From Mytilus edulis (lineage: Eukaryota > Mollusca > Bivalvia > Mytilida > Mytilidae): DNA of 64,000 nt. The stretch lies in the NCBI RefSeq assembly GCF_963676685.1, contig NC_092347.1:90894592-90958591 (forward strand). Direction: 5' to 3'. Each line of letters opens with the position of its first letter. The stretch's first letter is position 1. A program made the translations under genes and the position numbers. The notes below the pieces were generated by a model. The model saw nothing but the letters and a program-made list of their open reading frames with translations. It ran no database searches and was not told where the DNA came from. Positions 34,505 to 46,159 of the stretch are shown one piece after another.

Positions 34505-34755
34505 GTAGAAAATCTTGTACAGTATTGCAATTCTAAAATAGGTGTTCTATAGACTCATTATCTGATTTACAAAATGTACATAAAGGATCATCAGTCAATT
34601 ATATTTTAACTAAATACTGATTTGTGGCAATAATGCAATGGTTAATCCTATATTGCAACCACTGTAATTTACTATTTTTAGTAACAACAAAAGGCAGTCT
34701 GAAAATCTTTATCCAGTTCAGATTCTGTTCACCTAAAATTACACAAGCTAATCAT
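34505..34755 (-). pseudogene. LINE-type ORF2, C-terminal remnant
   Basis: The minus strand reads LNWIKIFRLPFVVTKNSKL, then QWLQYRINHCIIATNQYL, then a stop, then DDPLCTFCKSDNESIEHLF, a stop and NCNTVQDFL. The order W..IF.LPF..TK..KLQW.QYRI.H and a following C-X2-C...E..HLF...C cysteine box is typical of the region after the RT domain in non-LTR ORF2 proteins. At least two stops interrupt it. The RT domain itself is missing. Confidence 0.75.
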
Positions 34756-34769
34756 GTCTTTTTACGATT

Positions 34770-35685
34770 GAGATTTTAAGCTTCTGGGGACCTATATACC
34801 TTTGATGTCAAGTTATATTTGCCCAATAAGTGTAAATGGTCGTAATGCGGATTTATATATATATGAATAAACACATTTTGCAGAAAGTGATATAATTTAA
34901 ATACATAGGGTTGGGATTTTGTCTGCGAATAGCGATGGAATTACCACTTGTATTAGATATAAATGGGATATGTTTTATTTTTTAATTAAGTTTTTTTTAA
35001 TGTTGTGTAAACTATTTTGTTTCAATCAGTTAAAGTACACCAATGGTATAAGAAAATTCAATTTTCTGATTCACTGGTTTCACGCTTAAGGAAATGAATT
35101 GCCTAATCTTTCATGTCATGATCAATTCACAATCAACAAAATCCTTCTTTTAAAAATTTCCAACGTTTTCAAGGACAACACTACTTTTATTTGTATGTAC
35201 TTTCTGAAAAGGTTTTTATCGCTTTTTCTGTTTTCATAAAAAGTACACGTTCACATTTTCAACCATTTAGGACGACAATTTCACAAGACAACACTGTGTA
35301 GCTGTAGAACTGTGATTTCAACAACTTTAAGTATGTTCTTTATTCCAGGTTCAAGTGATAGTTTGAGTATACATCTATCAATAAAATATATATCTGAGTA
35401 AACAAATAAGACGATATCACACGATATGTTGCGTCTTAATTCCCTCCATGCGTGACATTCAGCACAGTTCATAGTTAAAAAAAGTAACTCAAGTACACTT
35501 ACTCATGCTTGATTCATTTATCGGCATGGTGAGCACTGGAACACCCCTTGATTATAATGTGCTAACTTGGACATCTGAGACGTCTAGCTTGGAGTGAACA
35601 GCAGACATATTTCCACATATTCCCAAAACAGAAGTTTCAAAAGGATAGCAAAACGATACGTCACCAGAGAAAACTACTGTTCTAC
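34770..35685. other. AT-rich sequence without a recognised feature
   Basis: No gene supported; minus frame 35281-35472 has no recognisable motif. Confidence 0.4.
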
Positions 35686-35689
35686 ACAT

Positions 35690-36295
35690 GATGTCCAAGC
35701 AGTACTCTATGATTTTTTTTTCTCTGACTGTTTATGACTTCTTTAAACTAAATCCATTGGATGTTGGATGTGTACTTATTGATCATTTAGTTTAAGATGC
35801 ATGATTTGTTTTTAATTAGTTGCTAGTGGCTTTAAACTAGCTGTCAGTAACTGCAAGTACTCTCAGATCTGTCCTTAGTGTCTTTTCTTGTTTGGATGTA
35901 CACGTCCACTTGTATTTGTATTTATCCATTGATGATTTAAGCCTTTTCCAACTGATTTATAGTTTGTTCTTATGTTGTACTATTACACCACTGTCCCAGG
36001 TTAGGGGAGGGTTGCGATCCCCTTAACATGTATAACCCCGCCACATTTTGTGTGTTTGTGCCTGTCCCAAGTCAGGAGCCTGCAATTCAGTGCTTGTCGT
36101 TTGTTAATGTGTTACATTTATCGTACATAAGTAAGGCCATTGGTTTTCTCGTTTGCATAATTTATATTGTCATTTCGGGGCCTGTTGTTGCTGACTATGT
36201 GTTATGGACTTTGCTCATTGTTAAAGGCCGTAAGTTGTAAATTTCTGTGTCATTTGGTCTCTTGTGGAGAGTTGTCTCATTAGCTATCACAATAC
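35690..36295 (+). repeat. ~600-bp Penelope-type 3' tail, without RT
   Basis: Matches the reverse complement of 47695-48310 over its full length: aaatccattggatgttggat, actctcagatctg, ccactgtcccaggttagggg, ctgtcccaagtcaggagcct and finally tctcttgtggagagttgtct. In the 48-kb copy this block directly follows the RT reading frame, so here it is most simply a 5'-truncated insertion. The frame at 36028-36240 belongs to the repeat. Confidence 0.75.
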
Positions 36296-36639
36296 GTACA
36301 TCATCGTTTTTATAATAAAATCTAATACTGCTACAATAAAAATGAAATCCAAATGCTGATCAAACACATCTGTTGTAAATAAGTGTAGACAAAGCTAACT
36401 AGAGAGACTATGGCTAGTCAATGATTTGTTATCATACGATTCGCATGTATGCAAAGTATGAAACTGCTAATTTCCAAAATGTATCCAATCTATATAAGGA
36501 ATACAATTCTGTATTTTATACGATTCTTTTGTTTACAAAATTTTCACAAATGAATCTCGGATCAAGTTCTAGAGTAAAAATATTGTATGGAATGAAGAGC
36601 GTGGATGACCCAAAATTATGATGAGACTGTCATCAAAGT

Positions 36640-36850
36640 GAGAGGGTTAGCGCTATACAACCAGGTTTAATCCACCATTTTCTACATGTAGAAATGCCTG
36701 TACCAAGTCAGGAATATGACAGTTCTTGTCCATTCGTTTTTGATGCGTTTTGTTATTTGATTTTGCCATGTGATTATGGACTTCCCGAATTGATTTTCCT
36801 CTAAGTTCAGTATTTTTGTGATTTTACTTTTTCCTCCATGCTATATGGTC
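36640..36850 (+). repeat. Dispersed repeat family B
   Basis: Ordered landmarks: agagggttagcgctatacaa, ccaggtttaatccaccattt, gcctgtaccaagtcaggaat, gattttgcc, then gatt...tcctctaagttcagtattt and tgtgattttac. Confidence 0.75.
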
Positions 36851-36859
36851 ATTATAACA

Positions 36860-38600
36860 TGGAAAGACATTATATGTGTCGCTATTTTACGCTGAGCTGT
36901 GAAATATTGTAAAATATAATGCCTACCCATGTTAAAATGAGCATAGAGCATGACATAAAGGAATTATTTCGATTCAAATAGGACAAAAACAAATTATAGG
37001 TCGATTATTGGTTGTTCTTGTTTTAACCCCTTGGAGTACGTACATTACATTTTCATATTTAATAAGTTGTAAAACTAAAAGCAGAGTGAACATATGTAGT
37101 TTGAGAAACAGTATATACATAATAAAAGTTAATGTAAGCTTCTAAAAAGTATATATTTATTAGAATAACGATGAAAATTACAACACTATAAACATTGAAT
37201 TTGTGCGCATGTGTCAAACATATTTTGTGCTAATTAGAATACGACTTTGTTTACACGGCGTAGTGAGAACATCATATTAGAATTCAAAACATACGTCAGG
37301 GACTGTAGAGAACCCATCATTTTTTTATGGTTTACAATCGGCACTGTGATGTTTCTACTATTTTAAGATGAATGTAAACCGTTGAAATCATGCTAAATAT
37401 CATATAAATTCGACTATGTTTCTATGCTTTCAATTAATGAAAATTCCCTTATGTACAGTATAAACTGCAAATTAAAGCAGGCTCGGCGCTCTTCATTTAT
37501 AATTAAAACAGAAAAGACTAGTAAAACTAAGAATATAAAACTTGTGAAAAACTCAAATTGTAATTATATTACACACTCAATCTAACTATGGACCAATAAA
37601 CATAATACATGCGTCTTGGAAGTATTACTTTTTGCATTTTATCTCATCTGTTATCTGTTTTTAATTGCAGATAGTGAATTTAGAAGGTCATCGTTGTTGA
37701 ATTATGGTATGTTAATTGTTACGATGAACCGAAGTGAACCGCTTGAATGACCGTTTAAGTAGATGTATGATGCAGCTGGAACTTTACATATATTTTATGT
37801 CCTTGTTTTATTTATAATATTTTGTTTCATAGTTGTATATGTAAGGTTAAGAGGTGAATAATACTGTGATTGATGTAAGAAATTTATGTAGGCGGCCGAC
37901 CTAAAGTGAATAAAAATTGTAATAATCTAGACATGAGAGAGCAGAGTATGGTTCACTTAGTAATTGCAAATCGACGTGTGTCTGTTTAAGCATTTGATTA
38001 TAATATATATTATAGTGACTAGAACTAGTCTATAATAAAATATATGTTCATAAGATATAACATTATATAAAACCAAAGAATGAGGAAGAGTCCTCTGACA
38101 CATGTTAAGATTTTCTCTTGCGATATTTCATATGGTTTGTTTAATCAATCAATGAACAGTCAAACATGTACGTTGACCTATCATTGTTAATTTCTGTGTC
38201 ATTTTGGTTTCTAATGGAAAGTTGTTTCATTGACAATCATACCACATCTTCTTTTTTTATATATGTATACGTATAATACGCAGTGCATGTACTTTAAATT
38301 CCTTTTATTGAATTGAGCAATAACAGTCTTGTTATGATCGTTAAACTATATCCTTTTGTAGTTTGAAGCTTAAATACCTTTTCTTTTATTTGTTTTTATA
38401 AATTTTATTAGACTTATTGCACTATTCTATTGTAGTCCGATGAAGATATCCATTGTGTATCAATATGAATACATTGTTACATGTTAAGTTCAAGAATACC
38501 GTTTAACTAGTATGAAGCTGAAAATTTCCAGAAAGTTGGTATTTTAATACATTGTTACATTTACGAAAACAGGTACAGCAAATTACTTATCGAGAACTTG
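36860..38600. other. AT-rich sequence; short repeat tail at 38180-38260
   Basis: Only the segment tttctgtgtcattttggttt...accacatcttc is recognised, as a tail of the Penelope-associated type. No gene is visible. Confidence 0.45.
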
Positions 38601-38601
38601 T

Positions 38602-39181
38602 TCGCCGTCACGTAAAATTGGCACAATGATTATAGTCAACATTTTGTTAAATACCAGCCGCGTTCACTCGAGATGATGTTTTTCAATTAGCGGAAGAAAA
38701 ATCCAGTCAAAATATCCACTACTGTCCTACCTTTTATTGTGTTTCCACTGTATAATCCTGACCTTCGCATTTTTCAAGATTAATTACATTGTTAAACCGC
38801 CATCTTGGTTTCGATGAGGATCCCTGTTTTACATAACATTTGTTACTCTCCGGTAATATCATTGTCATTGAGGATACAATTTCCCGCGCTTTTTGCATAA
38901 AGATGATGAAAAGCTCCGATAGACACGATAAAATGGACAGCACGAGGAGTTCCACGGTAACACTTCCGGTAATAACAATGTCGGATTCCACCATACAAAA
39001 TAATCTATGATTATGTGAAGGTCAGGATTATACAGTGCAAACACAATAAAAGGTAGGACAGTAGTTGATGTTTGGAATGATATTTGATTCCGCTAAATAA
39101 AAAACGTCATCTTGAATGAATGCGGTTGTTAGTTTAAAATTTTTCAACCAAAAACATTGTGCCAATTTTACGTGACGGCGA
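38602..39181. mobile_element. 580-bp TIR element with ~168-bp inverted arms
   Basis: The left arm starts tcgccgtcacgtaaaattgg and runs to cctgaccttcgcat near 38770; the right arm is its complement from about 39015 to 39181 with roughly three quarters identity by eye. Long arms and a non-coding core suggest a MITE-like or foldback DNA transposon. No clear target duplication was found, so the superfamily is open. A diverged piece resembling one arm lies at 57860-57995. The 86-codon minus frame at 38734-38994 has no known motif. Confidence 0.7.
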
Positions 39182-39184
39182 TTA

Positions 39185-39940
39185 TAGGATAAAAGAAAAG
39201 TATGAGTATTTTGCCTGTGAACTAATTCAATTTAGACGCTAATTGTAGATAGTGAAAATTATTTGTATGAATTGTAGAGAAATACAAATGTACAATTTGA
39301 TACAGTTTTATTGATCTTCAAAGTTTTTATTGAATAGATAAAAAGTTTAATAACCTAATTATTGAATTTTGGGGGGAAAATTTAGACGGAAAAATCCCTT
39401 AGCAAACGGCAAAATCAGCGCTTAAACACATCAAACGAATGAATATCAACTCATAATAACTGAGAATTCTGCTATGGAACTCAATACAAATGTAGAGGAT
39501 CGTAGTTAGTTGTCGATTAACCAAATGACGCCGTACGGTTGCTGTCAATCATCATTTTATAATAATGTACAAATGATAAACATCATTTTATATATTTAAC
39601 AGCCGAACAATTTTTACGAAAGCAACTTGCAATAAAACGTTTTTACATACAAGACTTTCAAAGTTTCCTTCAACTGTTCTGTTTTAGGTGCAGATATCTG
39701 TATATCTTTATGATGCAAATCATATATGATTATGAAATAGAAATACGGTTTAACATTATATAAAAATACTATTCTGCAGTTGTTATCTAATAGTTCGTTT
39801 CTATGTATGTTGCATCATATCATATATAAATGATGTTATTATTTTTATAGTATATATACGACCAAATATAACGTGATTTTAGAAATGTTAAACACACTTT
39901 TATGTTCGCATGAAAATTATCAAAAAACTTACATTAATGA
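39185..39940. other. AT-rich; family B fragment (minus) at 39365-39450
   Basis: The fragment gaaaatttagacggaaaaat, then ggcaaaatcagcgcttaaac and acatcaaacgaatg matches reversed family B. Nothing else is recognised. Confidence 0.45.
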
Positions 39941-39959
39941 CAGCCCATACCAATTCTTT

Positions 39960-40420
39960 TCATAGGGGCCAGTCTCAACTAAACACCTTTCATTAGGGAC
40001 ATACCTAATCAATGTTCTTCATTAGGGACATAACTAATAAAGTTTCTTCATTAGGGACATACCTAATAAAGTTTCGTCATTAGGGACATAACTTATACAG
40101 TTTTGTCATTAGGGACATACCTAATGAAATGTCTTCATCAGGATCAACATATATCAAATAAAGGCAACGGCAGAATGCCTCTGTACAAACACCCTTTATC
40201 AGAAAACCAAAATCAAACCCTTTTCAACAGGCTAAGCCCAAACAAAATCATCCTCTTTGATTAGCACAGCCTATGCTTAATCTTCTGCACCAGGGACAAC
40301 CTATATCAAACACCTTTAATCAGGTAATCCCAAAACCAACCTTTTTCACTAAGAACAGCTCATACAAAACTTGTTTACAATGAACATCAAATGACAAACC
40401 ATCTTCAAAAGGGTCATCCT
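39960..40420. repeat. Minisatellite, ~31-bp units, decaying rightwards
   Basis: Five clear copies of cattagggacatacctaat plus a variable aagtttctt-type spacer lie between about 39992 and 40130. Weaker relatives (atcaggatcaacatatatca; caccagggacaacctatatc; cactaagaacagctcatac) continue to about 40420. Confidence 0.75.
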
Positions 40421-40559
40421 TTTCGCTTTAGTAAAGATAGGACTTTATTGTACGTTATCATTGTTGTCTATGAAACCCTTTGATTATGTCAAAAGTTGTA
40501 TACATGATATCATAAGCCAAGAAAACAGCACTTTTGTTGGTTTTCCAGTGATTGGGGTT

Positions 40560-40715
40560 TTTCACTAGTCGTTTTGGGAGCCCTTTTTAGCTTCTGTTTG
40601 GTGTGAGCCACGGCTCCGTGTTGGACTTATATTGGTTTACTTTTACAAATTGATACTTGGATGGCGGGTTGACTCATTGGCAATCATTCCACATCTTCTT
40701 ATGAAATATTATTCA
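40560..40715 (+). repeat. Dispersed repeat tail (accacatcttc type)
   Basis: gttttgggagccctttttag, gtgagccacggctccgtgtt and tggatggcgggttgactcat...ccacatcttc are in the order of a common mussel-type repeat tail. Confidence 0.5.
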
Positions 40716-41199
40716 TAAATTAATTTTCTTCATGTAAACTGAATAAATAATTTAGCAATATTTAAAGAGTAAAAGTTTTTCTACCCCAAACACAAAACTC
40801 TTTAGTCGTATTTGGCACAATTTCTCCGATTTTTGTTTTGTTTTCAATGCATTATTATTATATTAGATGTGGCCTTCAAACAACATTTTTGTATTTTGAT
40901 TAAAATATTAATGATCAGTCTGTCGTATACTAAAAAGTAAGTTTGGTGTTCAAAATTCAAACCTGCGTATCTTTGAGAATTTTGCAAACTATTGGGTCGA
41001 TACCACTGCTGGGAGACGTTTCGTCAAATATCTTATCCCCATCTCATTTTCTTTAGAAATAAAGGATCTCTGATATATTCATCTTCTGAAAACCAACTGC
41101 TTATGACAGGATATGATCAAAAGCATCCGTATTTGGTACAACTTTCGGGAAGTTTCCAATGAGTTTTAACATTGTATTTGATTTGACCTGCAACAGTTT

Positions 41200-41815
41200 G
41201 ATTCGAGTATCATTGATAAGTCTTATACATAGGAAACGCTCGTTTGCTAACCAGATTGTATGCCGAGTATCGTTGATAAGTCTTATGCATAGGAAACGCT
41301 CGTTGGCTAACAAGATTAACGTTGATAATTCTTGTACATAGGAAACGCTCGTTAGCTAACCAGATTAACGTTGATAATTCTTATGCATAGGAAACGCTCA
41401 TTGGCTAACCAGATTAACGTTGATAATTCTTATGCATAGGAAACGCTCGTTGGCGGCTAACCAGATTAACCTTGATAAATCTTATGCATAGGAAACGCTC
41501 GTTGGATAACTAGATTAACGTTGATAAGTCTTATGCATAGGAAACGCTCGTTGGCTAACAAGATTGTATGTCGAGTATCATTGATAAGTCTTATGCATAG
41601 GAAACGCTCATTTGCTAACCAGATTGTTTGCCGAGTATCGTTGATAAGTCTCATGCATATGAAACGCTCGTTGGCTAACAAGATTAACGTTGATAATTCT
41701 TGTACATAGGAAACGCTCGTTAGCTAACCAGATTAACGTTGATAATTCTTATGCATAGGAAACGCTCGTTGGCTAACCAGCTTGTATGCCGAGTATCATT
41801 GATAAGCCTAAATGT
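41200..41815. repeat. Minisatellite of interspersed 49-bp and 60-bp units
   Basis: Eleven copies of a unit with cttatgcataggaaacgctc and gttggctaaccagat start (at gaaacgctc) at 41233, 41293, 41342, 41391, 41440, 41492, 41541, 41601, 41661, 41710 and 41759. Spacings are 60, 49, 49, 49, 52, 49, 60, 60, 49 and 49. The longer unit carries an 11-bp insert with tatgccgagta. Frames on both strands stay open in places because of the repetition. Confidence 0.92.
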
Positions 41816-41819
41816 TTAT

Positions 41820-42870
41820 AACATCGTATAACCACCTATTTAATGATAAAGACTATATGTAACCCTTCATTGAAGTTCTGGTTATATTTGTCATTTGTGT
41901 GGCTGTTTCATTGGTGTATACCACAGATCTTCTTTGTTGTTGTTGTCAATTTGTTTAATTAGTTTTTTTTGTGTGATTTTACTTTTTTTATTATTCATCT
42001 AAAACTTTAATCATTTTTTTTTTATTATCTATTTTACCCTAATTCCAGACAGACAATATAGGGTCCTATAATATTTACAAATTACATCATATAACTTCCG
42101 GTGTCAAATAGCAGATTTAATTAAGTATACAGTATATGATGTACATTTCTATAAAATAGGGGCAACAGTTTGCTACCTCGGACTTAACAAGAGTCATTTC
42201 ATATGTTTAATCCATTTAATTGACACTTATATGTGTGATAGGTCTTACCGACGTTTGGTTTAAATATATCTCCATATATTTTTTACAATCTAAAAACACT
42301 AAGTATTTTACTCCTATATTATGCAAACAGATCACTTCATCGTATGTATTGCAATTTATAAATATTGCACCATACATTTGATTTGAAAACAAATCTTAAG
42401 CGATAAATTTTACGGTTATTTAGGAAAAGAAAAGACATGTAAAAGTAATAAAATTGCCCTTGCCCTTTTAGTGGAGCAATGATCTCAAGTCAAATAAATC
42501 TGAAGCCTACGTTTAAGATTTATGGGGTACACTTGTAATCAGTTACGCTAAATAAAAATATATACATAATTTAAATAAGAAGTAACCACATCGCTTCGTT
42601 AAACATTGATTGCAACATTTTGAAGAATACAATCAACAATTTAAAAAGAGAAAAATGTGTAAAATGTCAAAAGAATATTTTAAAGAGGCAGTAAATATCA
42701 TGCATTGCCCTTATTATGACTAGCCAAAGAAAAAAATTATGTTAGTGTGTTGATGTATGACTATTTAACAGCGGTACACAATAGTGCCCTTATGTAGCAT
42801 ATATATGATTAGTAATTCATAAAAATGTTACTGAAGTTGTAAATCCAATGTTTTCATGATAATGAGTAGT
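41820..42870. other. AT-rich sequence without a recognised feature
   Basis: No motif seen apart from a weak repeat-tail similarity at 41880-41935. Confidence 0.4.
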
Positions 42871-42874
42871 ATAA

Positions 42875-43055
42875 AGTAAAATCACAAAAAACTGAACTTC
42901 GAGGAAAATTCAAAACGAAAAGTCTCTTATCAAATGGCAAAATCAAATGATAAAACACATCAAACGAATGTACAATAACTGTCCGTTTTTGACTTGGTAC
43001 AGACAAATGTAGAACATAGTGGATTGAACCTGGTATAATAGCGCTAGACCTCTCA
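42875..43055 (-). repeat. Dispersed repeat family B (reverse copy)
   Basis: Contains aaaatcacaaaaaactgaac, ttcgaggaaaattcaaaacg, ggcaaaatcaaatgataaaa, cttggtacagac and agtggattgaacctggtata, the complement of the family B landmarks. It lies directly beside the 441-bp array. Confidence 0.75.
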
Positions 43056-43070
43056 CTTGTATATATATAT

Positions 43071-46000
43071 ATGTACACAGCCATGTATCACCATCATTGA
43101 TGGGGATCCGATGGATACATCTGTTGTAGGGTTGTCACTGACTCACACGTACTTATAAATATAATTATTTTCTGTGACTGTATCTTACATTAATTTGTAG
43201 GATCCTTTACTATAGATAATTTAGCTGATCTGTAACAATAACATCTTCATGCCTTATATATCATGTACTGCAGTACGCCGCTAGATTAAAACTGACGTGG
43301 AAAGGTAACACACGGCCAGCGAAAGCTCTATTTTTAAGAGCCCAGGTGGTCGTGTGGTCTAGCGGGACGGCTGCGGTGCAGGCGATTTGGTGTCACGATA
43401 TCACAGTAGCATGGGTTCGAATCCCGGCGAGGGAAGAACCAAAAATTTGCGAAAGCAAATTTACAGATCTAACATTGTTGGGTTGATGTTTAGACGAGTT
43501 GTATATACATTATGTACACAGCCATGTATCACCATCATTGATGGGGATCCGATGGATACATCTGTTGTAGGGTTGTCACTGACTCAGACGTACTTATAAA
43601 TATAATTATTTTCTGTGACTGTATCGTACATTAATTTGTAGGATCCTTTACTATAGATAATTTAGCTGATCTGTAACAATAACATCTTCATGCCTTATAT
43701 ATCATGTACTGCAGTACGCCGCTAGATTAAAACTGACGTGGAAAGGTAACACACGGCCAGCGAAAGCTCTATTTTTAAGAGCCCAGGTGGTCGTGTGGTC
43801 TAGCGGGACGGCTGCGGTGCAGGCGATTTGGTGTCACGATATCACAGTAGCATGGGTTCGAATCCCGGCGAGGGAAGAACCAAAAATTTGCGAAAGCAAA
43901 TTTACAGATCGAACATTGTTGGGTTGATGTTTAGACGAGTTGTATATACATTATGTACACAGCCATGTATCACCATCATTGATGGGGATCCGATGGAAAC
44001 ATCTGTTATAGGGTTGTCACTGACTCAGACGTACTTATAAATATAATTATTTTCTGTGACTGTATCTTACATTAATTTGTAGGATCCTTTACTATAGATA
44101 ATTTAGCTGATCTGTAACAATAACATCTTCATGCCTTATATATCATGTACTGCAGTACGCCGCTAGATTAAAACTGACGTGGAAAGGTAACACACGGCCA
44201 GCGAAAGCTCTATTTTTAAGAGCCCAGGTGGTCGTGTGGTCTAGCGGGACGGCTGCGGTGCAGGCGATTTGGTGTCACGATATCACAGTAGCATGGGTTC
44301 GAATCCCGGCGCGGGAAGAACCAAAAATTTGCGAAAGCAAATTTACAGATCTAACATTGTTGGGTTGATGTTTAGACGAGTTGTATATACATTATGTACA
44401 CAGCCATGTATCACCATCATTGATGGGGATCCGATGGATACATCTGTTGTAGGGTTGTCACTGACTCAGACGTACTTATAAATATAATTATTTTCTGTGA
44501 CTGTATCGTACATTAATTTGTAGGATCCTTTACTATAGATAATTTAGCTGATCTGTAACAATAACATCTTCATGCCTTATATTTCATGTACTGCAGTACG
44601 CCGCTAGATGAAAACTGACGTGGAAAGGTAACACACGGCCAGTGAATGCTCTATTTTTAAGAGCCCAGGTGGTCGTGTGGTCTAGCGGGACGGCTGCGGT
44701 GCAGGCGATTTGGTGTCACGATATCACAGTAGCATGGGTTCGAATCCCGGCGAGGGAAGAACCAAAAATTTGCGAAAGCAAATTTACAGATCTAACATTG
44801 TTGGGTTGATGTTTAGACGAGTTGTATATACATTATGTACACAGCCATGTATCACCATCATTGATGGGGATCCGATGGATACATCTGTTGTAGGGTTGTC
44901 ACTGACTCAGACGTACTTATAAATATAATTATTTTCTGTGACTGTATCTTACATTAATTTGTAGGATCCTTTACTATAGATAATTTAGCTGATCTGTAAC
45001 AATAACATCTTTATGCCTTATATATCATGTACTGCAGTACGCCGCTAGATTAAAACTGACGTGGAAAAGTAACACACGGCCAGCGAAAGCTCAATTTTTA
45101 AGAGCCAAGGTGGTCGTGTGGTCTAGCGGGACGGCTGCGGTGCAGGCGATTTGGTGTCACGATATCACAGTAGCATGGGTTCGAATCCCGGCGAGGGAAG
45201 AACCAAAAATTTGCGAAAGCAAATTTACAGATCTAACATTGTTGGGTTGATGTTTAGACGAGTTGTATATACATTATGTACATAGCCATGTATCACCATC
45301 ATTGATGGGGATCCGATGGATACATCTGTTGTAGGGTTGTCACTGACTCAGACGTACTTATAAATATAATTATTTTCTGTGACTGTATCTTACATTAATT
45401 TGTAGGATCCTTTACTATAGATAATTTAGCTGATCTGTAACAATAACATCTTCATGCCTTATATATCATGTACTGCAGTACGCCGCTAGATTAAAACTGA
45501 CGTGGAAAGGTAACACACGGCCAGCGAAAGCTCTATTTTTAAGAGCCCAGGTGGTCGTGTGGTCTAGCGGGACGGCTGCGGTGCAGGCGATTTGGTGTCA
45601 CGATATCACAGTAGCATGGGTTCGAATCCCGGCGAGGGAAGAACCAAAAATTTGCGAAAGCAAATTTACAGATCTAACATTGTTGGGTTGATGTTTAGAC
45701 GAGTTGTATATACATTATGTACACACCCATGTATCACCATCATTGATGGGGATCCGATGGATACATCTGTTGTAGGGTTGTCACTGACTCAGACGTACTT
45801 ATAAATATAATTATTTTCTGTGACTGTATCTTACATTAATTTGTAGGATCCTTTACTATAGATAATTTAGCTGATCTGTAACAATAACATCTTCATGCCT
45901 TATATATCATGTACTGCAGTACGCCGCTAGATTAAAACTGACGTGGAAAGGTAACACACGGACAGCGAAAGCTCTATTTTTAAGAGCCCAGGTGGTCGTG

Positions 46001-46157
46001 TGGTCTAGCGGGACGGCTGCGGTGCAGGCGATTTGGTGTCACGATATCACAGTAGCATGGGTTCGAATCCCGGCGAGGGAAGAACCAAAAATTTGCGAAA
46101 GCAAATTTACAGATCTTACATTGTTGGGTTGATGTTTAGACGAGTTGTATATATATA
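43071..46157 (+). repeat. Tandem array: seven 441-bp units with tRNA-like heads
   Basis: Units start (atgtacacagccatgtatc, with single-base variants in units 6 and 7) at 43071, 43512, 43953, 44394, 44835, 45276 and 45717. Seven times 441 fills 43071-46157 exactly, and both borders lie in TA-rich DNA. Units differ by only a few substitutions (for example gaaacatctgttata in one, tacatagcc in another), so the array has arisen or been homogenised recently. Each unit holds an A/B-box tRNA-like segment, a GAAA-loop hairpin just after it, and a gtactgcagtac palindrome. A 70-codon frame is open in five of the seven units because the sequence is repeated; there is no sign that it is translated. Confidence 0.95.
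43345..43435 (+). other. tRNA-like pol III head in unit 1 (repeated in all units)
   Basis: The segment has an A-box-like TGGTCTAGCGGGA (43355-43367) and a perfect B-box GGTTCGAATCC (43414-43424), about 58 bp apart, with a CTGC-GGT-GCAG anticodon-like hairpin and a long extra arm between, as in Ser/Leu-type tRNAs. The acceptor ends do not pair, so it is not a functional tRNA; it looks like the head of a tRNA-derived SINE. Equivalent segments start at 43786, 44227, 44668, 45109, 45550 and 45991. The B-box is the same in all copies, so each unit could in principle recruit pol III. Confidence 0.65.
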
Positions 46158-46159
46158 AC

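Noticed and set aside
39990-40135. TTAGGG-containing repeats as interstitial telomere
   Set aside because: The hexamer occurs once per 31-bp unit within a longer motif and is not tandem TTAGGG.
39960-41815. CRISPR-like regular repeats
   Set aside because: Spacers are not unique, and the genome is eukaryotic; these are ordinary minisatellites.
43345-43435. Functional tRNA genes in the array
   Set aside because: The acceptor ends cannot pair and the anticodon arm is abnormal, so only a tRNA-like promoter segment is claimed.
43387-45804. Repeated 70-codon frame in units of the 441-bp array
   Set aside because: It stays open because the units are almost the same sequence; it starts with TTG inside the tRNA-like segment, one unit has an in-frame stop, and no codon-level conservation or translation signal is seen.
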